Of a stretch of DNA of 64,000 nt, positions 46,704-56,074 are shown piece after piece. Position 1 is the first letter of the stretch, and every line of letters begins with the position of its first letter. A model generated the notes under the pieces. The model had not been told where the DNA came from, did not search any database, and saw only the letters and a list, made by a program, of their open reading frames with translations. The stretch is from contig CAVOVH010000003.1 in NCBI GenBank assembly GCA_963699805.1, positions 62,001 through 126,000 on the forward strand, written 5' to 3'. Made by a program: the position numbers and the translations under genes. The DNA comes from JAGTVG01 sp963699805 (GTDB taxonomy: Bacteria > Bacteroidota > Bacteroidia > Cytophagales > Cyclobacteriaceae).

Positions 46704-47504
46704 ATGAACAATAAAACAATTTTACTTGCTGTTTTTTTGATCCTCTCTGCCTGTGCCAAGGTCCCCTTAACAGGCAGGAAACAGTTTATCGCCATCCCAG
46801 GCGATGAGATCAATTCTTTAGGTGTGGATACCTATAAACAGGTGATAAATGAAACCGGACTATCAAAAAATCAACAATATAAAGATCAGGTTAACCGTGT
46901 AGGTATTAGAATTACGGCTGCTGTAGAAAAATACCTTTCCCAGAACAATCTTTTAAACAGAATTGATGGTTATAAATGGGAATTTAATGTCCTTACTTCT
47001 GAACAAATGAATGCTTTCTGTCTGCCGGGAGGTAAGATCGCATTTTATGAAGGGATCATGCCCGTATGCCAGGACGACAACGGTGTGGCTGTGGTGATGT
47101 CACATGAAATAGCGCATGCCATCGCCCAACATGGAAATGAAAGGATGTCACAGGCATTACTGGTGAATATGGGTGGAACAGCGCTCTCTGTAGCATTGGC
47201 CAATGAGCCGGCCATGACCCAGAATCTTGCCATGGCGGCTTTCGGTCTGGGCTCCCAGGTAGGGGTTATGTTGCCATACAGCCGCTTGCATGAGAGTGAA
47301 GCGGACGAACTGGGATTGTATTTCATGGCGATGGCCGGATACAATCCACAGACTGCGCCGGAATTCTGGAAGAGAATGATGGCACAGGGAGGAGAAAGGC
47401 CCCCCGAATTCCTGTCTACCCACCCCGATCCGGAAAACAGGATAAATGATCTGAACAGTCATATGCCGAAAGCCATGGAATATTACGAACAGAACAAACA
47501 GTGA
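46704..47504 (+). CDS. M48 family lipoprotein metalloprotease (LoiP-like)
   Basis: 266 residues with a lipoprotein signal (LILSAC, C17) and an M48 zinc protease domain: HEIAH at 134-138 with catalytic E135, third ligand in the ESEADELG segment, and a PEFLSTHPDPENRI end. Lipid-anchored M48 proteins such as LoiP and BepA work in the periplasm on outer membrane protein quality control. The length is normal. ATG start at 46704. The upstream terminator and RNA structure could regulate it. The next gene is convergent. Confidence 0.9.
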   Translation: MNNKTILLAVFLILSACAKVPLTGRKQFIAIPGDEINSLGVDTYKQVINETGLSKNQQYKDQVNRVGIRITAAVEKYLSQNNLLNRIDGYKWEFNVLTSEQMNAFCLPGGKIAFYEGIMPVCQDDNGVAVVMSHEIAHAIAQHGNERMSQALLVNMGGTALSVALANEPAMTQNLAMAAFGLGSQVGVMLPYSRLHESEADELGLYFMAMAGYNPQTAPEFWKRMMAQGGERPPEFLSTHPDPENRINDLNSHMPKAMEYYEQNKQ

Positions 47505-47537
47505 CCCTCAACAGGACTAATTCAGAACCATATTCCT

Positions 47538-48305
47538 TTATTTGGTGGCAAAATAGATGATCTCATTTTCAGGTAGTCCAAAACGCAATATATCGTTTTG
47601 GTCCATCGTCCGGATAAACTGATCTTCCTCTACATGAAATCCCGCCTTTCGGAGCCGCTCCGGATAATCCTGCCCGTAGGTCCGTACATGATCCCTTTGA
47701 CCATATATTTTCTCTCTTTCTGAGGGATTCCGGATGGATGGATCTTCATAGGTAATTTCCAGGTTCTTCCCCATAAAGGGTACCTGCATGATGGCCCATC
47801 CATCTTTTTTCAGAACACGGAAGATCTCCCTCATGGCATGAATATCATCCTCAACATGTTCAAGCACATGATTGCACATGACCACATCAAATGTATTTTC
47901 CTGAAAAGGGATTTGATGGATATCCATTTTAACCCTGGCAAGTGGGGATTCAAGATCGGCGGTGATGTACTCCAGGTTATCCAATTTCTCAAATCTGTGA
48001 ATAAAACAAAGTTCCGGAGCGATATGCAGGAATTTTAACCGTTCCGAAAAAAAAGAAGTGCGCTTTTTGAGGTATAACCAGAGAAGACGGTGCCTTTCCA
48101 GAGAAAGGCAATTTGGACAAAGGGCGTTTTCCCTCGGAGGTTTCCGGCCATAAGGCATGAATTTGCGATAGTTTGCCTCGCATATTGGACACTGCACTAT
48201 GCTTCCCAGATAAAAGACCTGGACCACTTTTAAAACCAGGTGGCTGAAACGCTGTAAGAGTGTGCGTGGGACATACCGGATAATCCAACTGATAATAAAC
48301 TTCAT
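47538..48305 (-). CDS. SAM-dependent methyltransferase with N-terminal zinc ribbon
   Basis: 255 residues from the ATG at 48303-48305 (a TTG 19 codons upstream is weaker). A short amphipathic helix precedes a C-x2-C...C-x2-C knuckle (CPIC at about 39-42, CPNC some 20 residues on). It is followed by a Methyltransf_11 domain: LHIAPELCF, a short VKMDIHQIPF and NTFDVVMCNHVLEHVEDD. In other bacteria this zinc-plus-MTase layout often accompanies sugar or polysaccharide methylation. It is transcribed alone, convergent with the M48 gene. Confidence 0.82.
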   Translation of the reverse strand: MKFIISWIIRYVPRTLLQRFSHLVLKVVQVFYLGSIVQCPICEANYRKFMPYGRKPPRENALCPNCLSLERHRLLWLYLKKRTSFFSERLKFLHIAPELCFIHRFEKLDNLEYITADLESPLARVKMDIHQIPFQENTFDVVMCNHVLEHVEDDIHAMREIFRVLKKDGWAIMQVPFMGKNLEITYEDPSIRNPSEREKIYGQRDHVRTYGQDYPERLRKAGFHVEEDQFIRTMDQNDILRFGLPENEIIYFATK

Positions 48306-48533
48306 ACGTATAAACAATAGGCGTTCTATGCCATTCAGGTCAAAAATATAATGAAAAAACAAAAAGCGTGAAAAAATCTGATATTATCAGAAATTTTGTG
48401 GTCTAAATTAACTTCCGGAATGCATTGAAAAATCAGATTTTCATCAGAATTAAACCGTAATTTTGACCAGGTAAAGTCGCAGTAATTCTATAAATAATAA
48501 TAAAACAGATATCAAGCATTTTATACATAGATT

Positions 48534-50045
48534 ATGAAAAAATATTCAATTATTTTTCTCTCGCTCGTAGCGGTGGTAGTGGTACTTTTCTTTGCATTCA
48601 AAGGATCAGGAAAAGCTGATACCAAGGAAATCCTGGTGACCCCCCAAACGGGAACTTTCATCGTTGACATAACGACTACCGGAGAGTTGGAAGCCAAGAA
48701 CTCAGTTAAGATCCTGGGGCCAACCCGCCTAAGGGATTTCAGGATCTATAATATAACCATCAATGACATTGTACCGGAAGGCACGATTGTGGAAAAAGGT
48801 GACTGGATCGCTAATCTTGACAGGTCCGAATTTAACACAAAACTGCAGGATAAGCAGATCGAAGTTGAAAAAGCCCAATCGCAATATATTCAGACTCAAC
48901 TGGACACGGCACTTCAGATGAGACAGTCGAGGGATGAGTTGATCAATCTTGATTATGCCGTAACGGAAGCAAAACTGGTGCTGGAACAATCCGCCTACGA
49001 GCCTCCGGCCACTGTAAAACAAAATGAGATCAATCAGGAAAAAGCCATACGAAACCTTCAGCAGGCAAAAGAAAATTACAAGATTAAATATCAACAGAAT
49101 AAGGCCAAAATGCAGGAAGTAGCCGCTGAACTTCGAAAAACTCAGCGGGAACTGGACGCCATGATGGATTTGGGCAATGCATTTACCGTCTATGCGCCGG
49201 ATGGGGGGATGGTGATCTATGCCAAGGGATGGGACGGAAAAGCCATCAAGGCCGGCTCTCAGGTTAATTCCTGGGACCCAACCGTGGCCACGCTGCCTGA
49301 TCTGACCACCATGGTATCCAAAACCTATATTAATGAAGTGGATGTGAGAAAAATTATGATCGGTCAGCCTGTCGAAATTGGATTGGATGCTTTTCCGGAC
49401 AAAAAGTTAGGTGGAACAGTTACCAGTGTAGCCAATGTAGGTGAACAAAAACCCAATTCCGATGCCAAGGTTTTCGAAGCATACATTGAGATCGGAGGAA
49501 CGGATCCCATGTTGAAACCCGCCATGACCACAAGCAACCGGATCATTACCCAGGAAATCGACAGTACCATGTTTGTTCCTTTGGAAACACTTCACAGCAA
49601 AGATGATTCCATCATCTATGTATTTAAAAAACAGGGGCTTAAAGTAGTTAAACAGGAAGTACAAATTGGATCCACAAACAATAATGAAGCGGAGATCAAG
49701 CTTGGTATTGAATCCAATGATAAAGTTTATCTCTCCATTCCTGAAACCAAAGAGGACGAACCCATCGCCATGCTTTCCGAACTGAATGGGAAAAGAATGA
49801 AGGAAGAAGAGGAACCTGAGGTAGTAAAACCCAAGGAACGTGAAATCATTCTTCCCGACGGAAGAAAAGTGACCGTTCCGGCTGATTTTCAACCCGGTCA
49901 GTTACGTGGAGGGCAGCCTGGACTTGGTGGCGGTCAGCAGGGCGAAAAACCTGACAGTACGGATAATGCCGCTGCACAATCCAATACCAATGATCAGAAA
50001 GCACAAAAAACCGATAACGCTTCAGTCGATAAACCTGTGAATTAA
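48534..50045 (+). CDS. Periplasmic adaptor (HlyD/MacA-like) of an efflux system
   Basis: 503 residues with one N-terminal membrane helix (about 5-23), a barrel-sandwich start (ITTTGELEAKNSVKI), a long alpha-hairpin (about 100-215, Q/K/E-rich) and beta-barrel regions. The C-terminal 50 residues are a disordered Gly/Gln/Pro/Lys-rich tail (about 455-503), unusual for MacA. Adaptors join an inner-membrane pump to TolC. The permease and TolC genes follow directly. ATG start. Confidence 0.88.
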   Translation: MKKYSIIFLSLVAVVVVLFFAFKGSGKADTKEILVTPQTGTFIVDITTTGELEAKNSVKILGPTRLRDFRIYNITINDIVPEGTIVEKGDWIANLDRSEFNTKLQDKQIEVEKAQSQYIQTQLDTALQMRQSRDELINLDYAVTEAKLVLEQSAYEPPATVKQNEINQEKAIRNLQQAKENYKIKYQQNKAKMQEVAAELRKTQRELDAMMDLGNAFTVYAPDGGMVIYAKGWDGKAIKAGSQVNSWDPTVATLPDLTTMVSKTYINEVDVRKIMIGQPVEIGLDAFPDKKLGGTVTSVANVGEQKPNSDAKVFEAYIEIGGTDPMLKPAMTTSNRIITQEIDSTMFVPLETLHSKDDSIIYVFKKQGLKVVKQEVQIGSTNNNEAEIKLGIESNDKVYLSIPETKEDEPIAMLSELNGKRMKEEEEPEVVKPKEREIILPDGRKVTVPADFQPGQLRGGQPGLGGGQQGEKPDSTDNAAAQSNTNDQKAQKTDNASVDKPVN

Positions 50046-50056
50046 AATTCATCATC

Positions 50057-51427
50057 ATGAACTTGGAGAGATTAAGTGGTAATTTTTATGTGGCATTAGA
50101 TGCTGTAATTGCCAATAAGCTCCGGTCGATCTTAACGGCCTTAGGCATTATTTTTGGCGTCGGTGCAGTTATCGCCATGCTGGCCATCGGCAATGGAGCC
50201 CAGAAGGAAATACTGGATCAAATTAAACTCGTAGGGGTCAATAACATCGTCATTGAACCCATTATTGAACAGGAAGAAGAAAATCTTACCGAACAATCGA
50301 CAGAGCAAGATCAGGAAAAGAACAAATTCTCTCCAGGACTGTCTCTTAAGGATTCAAAAGCCATATCAGATGTCATCCCAACCATTGAGAAAACAAGCCC
50401 TGAAATTATTCTGGATACCTATATCATTAAAAGAGGCATTCGAAGAACCACTAAATTGGTCGGTGTACAACCGCTTTACTTTGAATTGACCGATTTTCGG
50501 CTCACTGAAGGAAAAATGTTTACAGAGGAACAGTTGGAGGCCGGAGCACCTGTATGTATTATCGGGAGGGCTGTCCAGTCAAAATTTTTCTCGACGGAAG
50601 ATCCCCTGGGAAAAACAGTAAAATGCGGCAATCAGTGGCTGGAGGTAGTAGGTGTTCTGGAGGAAAGGTATATTTCTGAACAGAGCATCGAAAATCTGGG
50701 GATCAGAAATTATAATATGGATATTTATGCCCCCATCCACACCGTATTGATCCGTTATAAAAACCGGGACCTCATTACGGCCTCCATGCTTGGCGGTGGA
50801 GGTGGCATTAGCCATGGAAGATTTCACCGGGAGGAAGATACCAGTACCAGCGATGAAGCACAAAAGGTTGTGAATTATCATCAGATCGACCGGCTTACCG
50901 TACAGGTAGCAGAAACAGACCAACTCCAGACAACTGCTGAGATCATATCCAGAATGCTGAAAAGAAGGCATTTTGATGTGGTGGATTACCAGATTACTAT
51001 CCCGGAACTGCTTTTAAAACAACAGCAACGTACTAAAAATATTTTCAACATTGTACTGGGTGCGATCGCAGGGATTTCCCTGGTGGTCGGAGGCATCGGG
51101 ATCATGAACATCATGCTCGCCTCCGTACTTGAAAGGATTAAAGAAATTGGCTTGCGACTGGCCATCGGAGCCAAAAAGCTGGACATCATACAACAATTCC
51201 TGATCGAGGCTGTCATGATAAGCATCAGTGGTGGCATCATCGGTATATTATTAGGCATTGGCCTGGCCCTTGTCATTTCAAACATAGCAAATATTCCAAC
51301 CATTATAACACCTTTTTCTATTATTGTATCATTCGGCGTGGCAGCCACTGTCGGGTTGATTTTTGGCATTACTCCTGCCCGAAGAGCCGCCAGCCAGGAT
51401 CCCATAACTTCATTGAGATATGAATAA
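50057..51427 (+). CDS. MacB-like ABC permease without ATPase domain
   Basis: 456 residues: N-terminal helix (about 20-45), periplasmic MacB_PCD domain with a charged Glu/Gln-rich insertion (EQEEENLTEQSTEQDQEK), and a C-terminal FtsX block of three helices with LERIKEIGLRLAIGA coupling and the ARRAASQDPITSLRYE end. MacB usually has its ATPase fused at the N terminus; here the first residues are the membrane helix, so an ATPase encoded elsewhere must serve it. Overlaps the TolC gene by 8 nt, indicating coupled translation. Confidence 0.9.
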   Translation: MNLERLSGNFYVALDAVIANKLRSILTALGIIFGVGAVIAMLAIGNGAQKEILDQIKLVGVNNIVIEPIIEQEEENLTEQSTEQDQEKNKFSPGLSLKDSKAISDVIPTIEKTSPEIILDTYIIKRGIRRTTKLVGVQPLYFELTDFRLTEGKMFTEEQLEAGAPVCIIGRAVQSKFFSTEDPLGKTVKCGNQWLEVVGVLEERYISEQSIENLGIRNYNMDIYAPIHTVLIRYKNRDLITASMLGGGGGISHGRFHREEDTSTSDEAQKVVNYHQIDRLTVQVAETDQLQTTAEIISRMLKRRHFDVVDYQITIPELLLKQQQRTKNIFNIVLGAIAGISLVVGGIGIMNIMLASVLERIKEIGLRLAIGAKKLDIIQQFLIEAVMISISGGIIGILLGIGLALVISNIANIPTIITPFSIIVSFGVAATVGLIFGITPARRAASQDPITSLRYE

Positions 51428-52907
51428 ACTACGTATTTTATTTTTTGCATTCTACGGAATTTTTTTCTTTCAAATATCTTTTGCTCAGGACACGCTCAAA
51501 GCCCAACAATTCACCTTGAAAGAAATAGTTGAAATGGCCAGGGACCGGTCTATCTGGGCATTACAGGCCGAAGTACGGAAAGAAAACAGGTACTGGCAGT
51601 ACAGGGTATATAAATCCAATTATAATCCGCAACTTTCACTGGATGGTACTTTTCCTGCCTATCAGCGGGCTTTTGACCCGGTACGCCAACAGGATGGAAG
51701 TTATGATTACCGGGATGTAAACCAGAACAACTCGGATATCAACCTTTCTTTAGAGCAATCTCTCAGCATGACGGGAACGCAATTCTTTATCAACTCCAAC
51801 GTAAGACGGTTCGATAATTTTTCCTCCGACCCCAAATATAAATTATACAGTGGCGAACCTATTTCGGTTGGATTAAGACAACCCCTGTTTCAATTTAATC
51901 AATTAAGATGGGACAAAAGGATAGAACCTCTCCGGTATGAAGAATCAAAGAGAGAGTTCGTCGAGGACCTCGAAAATATATCCATGATCGCCACCAACCG
52001 CTTTTTCGATCTTCTACTCGCCCAGATGAATTTGAGAATCGCACATATTAACCTGGCCAACAATGATACGATCTATAAAATTGGAGAAGGAAGGTATAAC
52101 CTGGGAAAAATTGCAGAAAATGAATTGCTGGACCTCGAATTGAACGTAATGACCTCTCGCCAACAGGCCGCGGAGTCCAGCCTGGATGTAGAGACTTCTT
52201 TATTAAGATTAAGGACTTTTGTTGGTCTTACCAATGTGGATACCGTGGAATTACTACCTCCGAGTGAGATCCCTTCCTATAACGTAGATGAAGCTACAGC
52301 AATCTCCATGGCGAGAGAACACCGGGCCGATGCCCTTGGTTTTACCCGCCGGCAACTTGAAGCGGAAAGGGATGTTGCCCAGGCCAAGGGAACAACCGGA
52401 TTGAATGCCGATCTTTTTGCTTCCATGGGGATATCCGGCAGGTCAGAGGAGTCTCTTCCAGAAATGTATGGGAATACGGTGGATCAACAATCCATTCGGG
52501 TGGGCTTTGAAATACCTATCCTTGACTGGGGGAGGCAAAAATCACGCGTAAAGACCGCGGAAGCCAACCTGAAACTGGAAGAATATACAATCGAACTGGA
52601 TGAGATCAACTTTGATGAGGCCATTTTCACCCAGGTAAAACAATTTGAAATGCTGAAATACCAGGTGAACATTTCGGAACGCGCTGATTTCGTGGCACAA
52701 AAAAGATATGACATCGCAAGAAACCGCTACCTGATCGGAAAAATAAGCATCACCGATCTGAACCTGGCATTGCGCGATAAAGACGATGCCAAGAGAGCTT
52801 ATGTGCAATCCCTCAGGGACTTCTGGACAGCCTATTACAATTTACGTCTTCTCACCTTATATGATTTTGAAACAAATCAGAAATTATATAAATCCGAAGA
52901 GGAATAG
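51420..52907 (+). CDS. TolC family outer membrane efflux protein
   Basis: 495 residues with a signal peptide (about 1-21, ending near SFAQ) and the TolC fold: two long helical repeats with coiled-coil heptads, each with strand pairs for the outer membrane barrel. The start overlaps the permease gene. Together with the adaptor and permease it would complete a tripartite pump across both membranes; the missing part is the ATPase. Confidence 0.9.
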   Translation: MNKLRILFFAFYGIFFFQISFAQDTLKAQQFTLKEIVEMARDRSIWALQAEVRKENRYWQYRVYKSNYNPQLSLDGTFPAYQRAFDPVRQQDGSYDYRDVNQNNSDINLSLEQSLSMTGTQFFINSNVRRFDNFSSDPKYKLYSGEPISVGLRQPLFQFNQLRWDKRIEPLRYEESKREFVEDLENISMIATNRFFDLLLAQMNLRIAHINLANNDTIYKIGEGRYNLGKIAENELLDLELNVMTSRQQAAESSLDVETSLLRLRTFVGLTNVDTVELLPPSEIPSYNVDEATAISMAREHRADALGFTRRQLEAERDVAQAKGTTGLNADLFASMGISGRSEESLPEMYGNTVDQQSIRVGFEIPILDWGRQKSRVKTAEANLKLEEYTIELDEINFDEAIFTQVKQFEMLKYQVNISERADFVAQKRYDIARNRYLIGKISITDLNLALRDKDDAKRAYVQSLRDFWTAYYNLRLLTLYDFETNQKLYKSEEE

Positions 52908-52953
52908 GGATCTTTTCATGATTTAATGTTGATGATTTTCTACATTTGTGGGA

Positions 52954-53388
52954 ATGAATAACCAGAGGATTTGGATCCCCATAATTGCTTTCTGCCTCCC
53001 TCTTTGCTTCTTTCCGCTAAAGGTACTGGCACAGCGACCTGGCAATTCGAATCGAGGAATAGAAAATACCAGGGCTACCGACACCCACGCCCGCATGGAT
53101 GCCCGAAAACAGGGACCTAAAAAAACAACCTACCGGTATATTATTAAAAATGACTCTAAAAACACACTGAAAGGCAATAAATGCTTTGAAGAGGTAACCC
53201 ATAAATTTGGTTTTGAGTATCTCATCGCCCCTCAGGATCTTCCCCCAAATACAAGTGGAATTAAAAGATGGATGCATAATTTGGGAGTGAAATTCACCCT
53301 GCTCTTCAGGAACGGTCCTGGTTGGCAATGGCGTCTGAAAAAAAGATACAACGAGTGTAAATACCGATATGGCGATTTCGTCGGATAA
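52954..53388 (+). CDS. Small secreted protein, unknown function
   Basis: 144 residues from the ATG at 52954 (a GTG two codons earlier is also possible). A signal peptide (about 5-25, IIAFCLPLCFFPLKVLAQ) is followed by a short basic, low-complexity segment (RPGNSNRGIEN) and a compact domain with two cysteines or fewer. No family recognised. It is 46 nt after the TolC gene and could be the last gene of that operon. It is convergent with purB, whose stop is 2 nt away. Confidence 0.7.
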   Translation: MNNQRIWIPIIAFCLPLCFFPLKVLAQRPGNSNRGIENTRATDTHARMDARKQGPKKTTYRYIIKNDSKNTLKGNKCFEEVTHKFGFEYLIAPQDLPPNTSGIKRWMHNLGVKFTLLFRNGPGWQWRLKKRYNECKYRYGDFVG

Positions 53389-53389
53389 A

Positions 53390-54730
53390 CTACTTTCCGA
53401 TGTAAGTAAAAGGAGTAATATTTTTTAATTCTTTTTTCAGCGCTTCAGAAACATCCAGCGAATCAATGAAATCTATAAAGGATTGTTGGGTGATCTTTTC
53501 ATTCTTTCTGGTCAAGGATTTTAAAGCTTCATAAGGCTCCGGATAACCCTCCCGGCGTAAAATGGTCTGGATACCTTCACCAATCACGACCCAATGATCT
53601 TCCAGGTCTTCCCTGATCTTTTTCTCGTTTAACTCAATTTTCCCCATTCCTTTGATCAGGGAAGCATATGCGAGATAACTATGTGCCAATGGCACTCCCA
53701 CATTCCGCAGAACGGTGGAATCAGAAAGGTCCCTTTGAAGACGTGAAACAGGCAATTTAGCAGATAAATGCTCGAAAACAGCATTGGCAAATCCCAGGTT
53801 TCCTTCTGCATTCTCAAAATCGATGGGATTCACTTTATGGGGCATGGTGGAAGAACCCACTTCATTCCTGGCTATTTTCTGCTTGAAATATTCCATGGAA
53901 ATGTATTGCCACATATCCCTAGAAAAATCGATCAGGATGGTATTGATCCGCTTCATGCCATCAAAAAAAGCCGCCAGATGATCATAATGCTCAATTTGGG
54001 TGGTTGGAAAACTCCTCTGTAATCCAAATCCCTCAATGAGATCTACTGCAAAACCGTGCCAGTCGATATCCGGGTAGGCAGCATAATGCGCATTAAAATT
54101 TCCGGTCGCTCCACCGAATTTAGCAGGGAATGGGATCTGCTGAAGGAGTATTAACTGCCGGGAGACCCGCTCGTGAAATACCCGTATTTCCTTCCCGAGA
54201 CGGGTTGGAGAGGCGGGCTGCCCATGGGTCCGTCCCAGCATGGCAATACCTTCCCATTGGTTACTGAATCCCAGAAGTCTATTTTGTAATTCCTCCAGTT
54301 TAGGAAAGACCTGTTCCTCACATCCGTCTTTCAATAGAAGAGGGGTCGCTGTATTGTTGATATCCTGGGAGGTTAAACCAAAATGAATAAACTCTTTATA
54401 CTTTCCCAGCTGTATTTCATCAAACTTCTCTTTCAGGTAATACTCTACTGCTTTAACATCATGATTGGTTACCTTTTCGATTTCCTTGATCTTTCCGGCC
54501 TCCTTGATATCAAATTTACGGTAAATGTCCCTGAGATCTTCAAATGATTTTTCCTTTACCATTTCAAGTTGTGGCAAGGGTAATTGCACAAGATGAATAA
54601 AATATTCTACTTCAATGATGATCCTGTATCTGAACAGCCCTAACTCTGAAAAATAAGGAGCCAATGGTGAGGTTATATTATGATATCTTCCATCTACGGG
54701 AGATATCGCAGAAAGTGAAAAGTCATTCAT
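53390..54730 (-). CDS. purB: Adenylosuccinate lyase
   Basis: 446 residues, full length. It cleaves adenylosuccinate and SAICAR in purine synthesis. The fumarase/aspartase signature GSSTMPHKVNP (292-302) and THGQPASPT (168-176) are intact, with TSQDINNT near 120-127. Homotetramer in the family. Not linked to other pur genes here. ATG start; a -7 element TACCTTTG lies 20 nt upstream. Confidence 0.96.
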   Translation of the reverse strand: MNDFSLSAISPVDGRYHNITSPLAPYFSELGLFRYRIIIEVEYFIHLVQLPLPQLEMVKEKSFEDLRDIYRKFDIKEAGKIKEIEKVTNHDVKAVEYYLKEKFDEIQLGKYKEFIHFGLTSQDINNTATPLLLKDGCEEQVFPKLEELQNRLLGFSNQWEGIAMLGRTHGQPASPTRLGKEIRVFHERVSRQLILLQQIPFPAKFGGATGNFNAHYAAYPDIDWHGFAVDLIEGFGLQRSFPTTQIEHYDHLAAFFDGMKRINTILIDFSRDMWQYISMEYFKQKIARNEVGSSTMPHKVNPIDFENAEGNLGFANAVFEHLSAKLPVSRLQRDLSDSTVLRNVGVPLAHSYLAYASLIKGMGKIELNEKKIREDLEDHWVVIGEGIQTILRREGYPEPYEALKSLTRKNEKITQQSFIDFIDSLDVSEALKKELKNITPFTYIGK

Positions 54731-54750
54731 CGGGTTAGCCTTTAAAAATG

Positions 54751-54758
54751 CAAAGGTA
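54751..54758 (-). promoter_or_regulatory. -7 promoter element TACCTTTG of purB
   Basis: A perfect TAnnTTTG on the minus strand, 20 nt before the purB ATG; the -33 region is a poor match. Confidence 0.45.
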
Positions 54759-54839
54759 TGAATATCGCAACAGAATAGGGCATAAAATACTTAAAAACAA
54801 ACAATTCATCTCTTGGTTCGTTTATACATGAAACTTGGT

Positions 54840-54847
54840 TAAATTTG
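54840..54847 (+). promoter_or_regulatory. -7 promoter element TAAATTTG of the reductase gene
   Basis: A perfect TAnnTTTG about 78 nt before the ATG. TTG (54814-54816) lies 23 nt upstream, a slightly long spacing. Confidence 0.4.
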
Positions 54848-54925
54848 AAGGAAATGTCTTTTCCTGATACCCGGAAAGTGAAAAAAAATGTTTGTCCTTA
54901 AATTAATTGGAAAGGAAAATTAAAA

Positions 54926-56038
54926 ATGATTCAGAGCCTATTCAAAAGGAAGGAAAAAAAAGATGTGAAGCAACAGGTAGGCGGTGTGACCTATTATGAC
55001 CTGGTGGTCAAAGAGATAATCCGTGAAACAACAGTTGCGATCTCGATCGTTTTTGAAAATCCCGAACATAAAATCAAATACAAAGCAGGGCAATACATTA
55101 CACTCCTCTTGCAGATAGATGGAAAGGAGATCAGAAGATCTTATTCTTTAAGCTCTTCCCCTGTAACGGATGATCACCTGGCAGTCACCGTGAAAAAGAT
55201 AGAAGGAGGCAATGTATCCAATTTTATAAATCATCAGTTAAAACCAGGTGATAAGATCCGGGTCATGCAACCCATGGGCAATTTTACCACCAATTTTGAC
55301 AAAAATCATGATCGGACCCTCCTGCTTTTCGCGGGAGGAAGTGGGATCACTCCCCTGATCTCAATCTTGAAAACCCTGCTTGTTACGGAACCTGAATCGA
55401 ATGCGATCCTGATCTATCAGAACAGGAATCTCCAGTCGATCATTTTTAAGGATCTGATCGATTCACTGATCGAAAAATATCCTGAAAGACTGAAGGTATT
55501 TCATGTTTTATCCAAGCCTGAAAAATCCTGGAAAGGTAAATCAGGCCGGATTACGGCGGATATGGTGAAACATATCATCGGGGAAACGAAATTCAAACTG
55601 CACAACACGGACGTATTCTTCTGCGGGCCCTCTGGAATGATGAATACGGTTAAACTTGTTATGGAAGAACTCGGCGTGGATAACTCACGATTTTACAAGG
55701 AAAGTTTTGTGGCTTCTTCCTCCAAAAAAGCTGCCCAGGACCAGCAGGAAGAACCTTCCGATGAATTCAGCAAAGTGAATATCCTGGTGGATGGTCAGGA
55801 ATATGAGATCAAGGTGAAACGCGATGAATTTATACTCGAAACAGCACTTGACAATGACATCGACATTCCCTTTTCCTGCCAGAGTGGGCTATGCACCACC
55901 TGCCGTGGTAAATTACTTGCCGGTAAGGTAAGAATGGAGGATCCGGATGGATTATCGGATGGAGAAATAGCAGATGGATATATTCTTACCTGTGTAAGTC
56001 ATCCGGATAGCCAAGAAATAAAAATCGAAATTGGATAA
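54926..56038 (+). CDS. PaaE/HmpX-like ferredoxin-NAD(P) reductase with C-terminal 2Fe-2S domain
   Basis: 370 residues in three parts: FAD barrel (RRSYSLSSSP near 71-80), NAD(P) domain (LFAGGSGITPLISILKTL) and a plant-type 2Fe-2S ferredoxin domain at the C terminus with C318, C323, C326 and C356. An NAD(P)H reductase that passes electrons through its own iron-sulfur centre to an oxygenase or other partner. No oxygenase gene is near, so the partner is unknown. It is followed by the HAD gene 36 nt on. Confidence 0.9.
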   Translation: MIQSLFKRKEKKDVKQQVGGVTYYDLVVKEIIRETTVAISIVFENPEHKIKYKAGQYITLLLQIDGKEIRRSYSLSSSPVTDDHLAVTVKKIEGGNVSNFINHQLKPGDKIRVMQPMGNFTTNFDKNHDRTLLLFAGGSGITPLISILKTLLVTEPESNAILIYQNRNLQSIIFKDLIDSLIEKYPERLKVFHVLSKPEKSWKGKSGRITADMVKHIIGETKFKLHNTDVFFCGPSGMMNTVKLVMEELGVDNSRFYKESFVASSSKKAAQDQQEEPSDEFSKVNILVDGQEYEIKVKRDEFILETALDNDIDIPFSCQSGLCTTCRGKLLAGKVRMEDPDGLSDGEIADGYILTCVSHPDSQEIKIEIG

Positions 56039-56074
56039 CCTGTTTTTTTAAATGTCGATCTCCTGCCAAACAAA

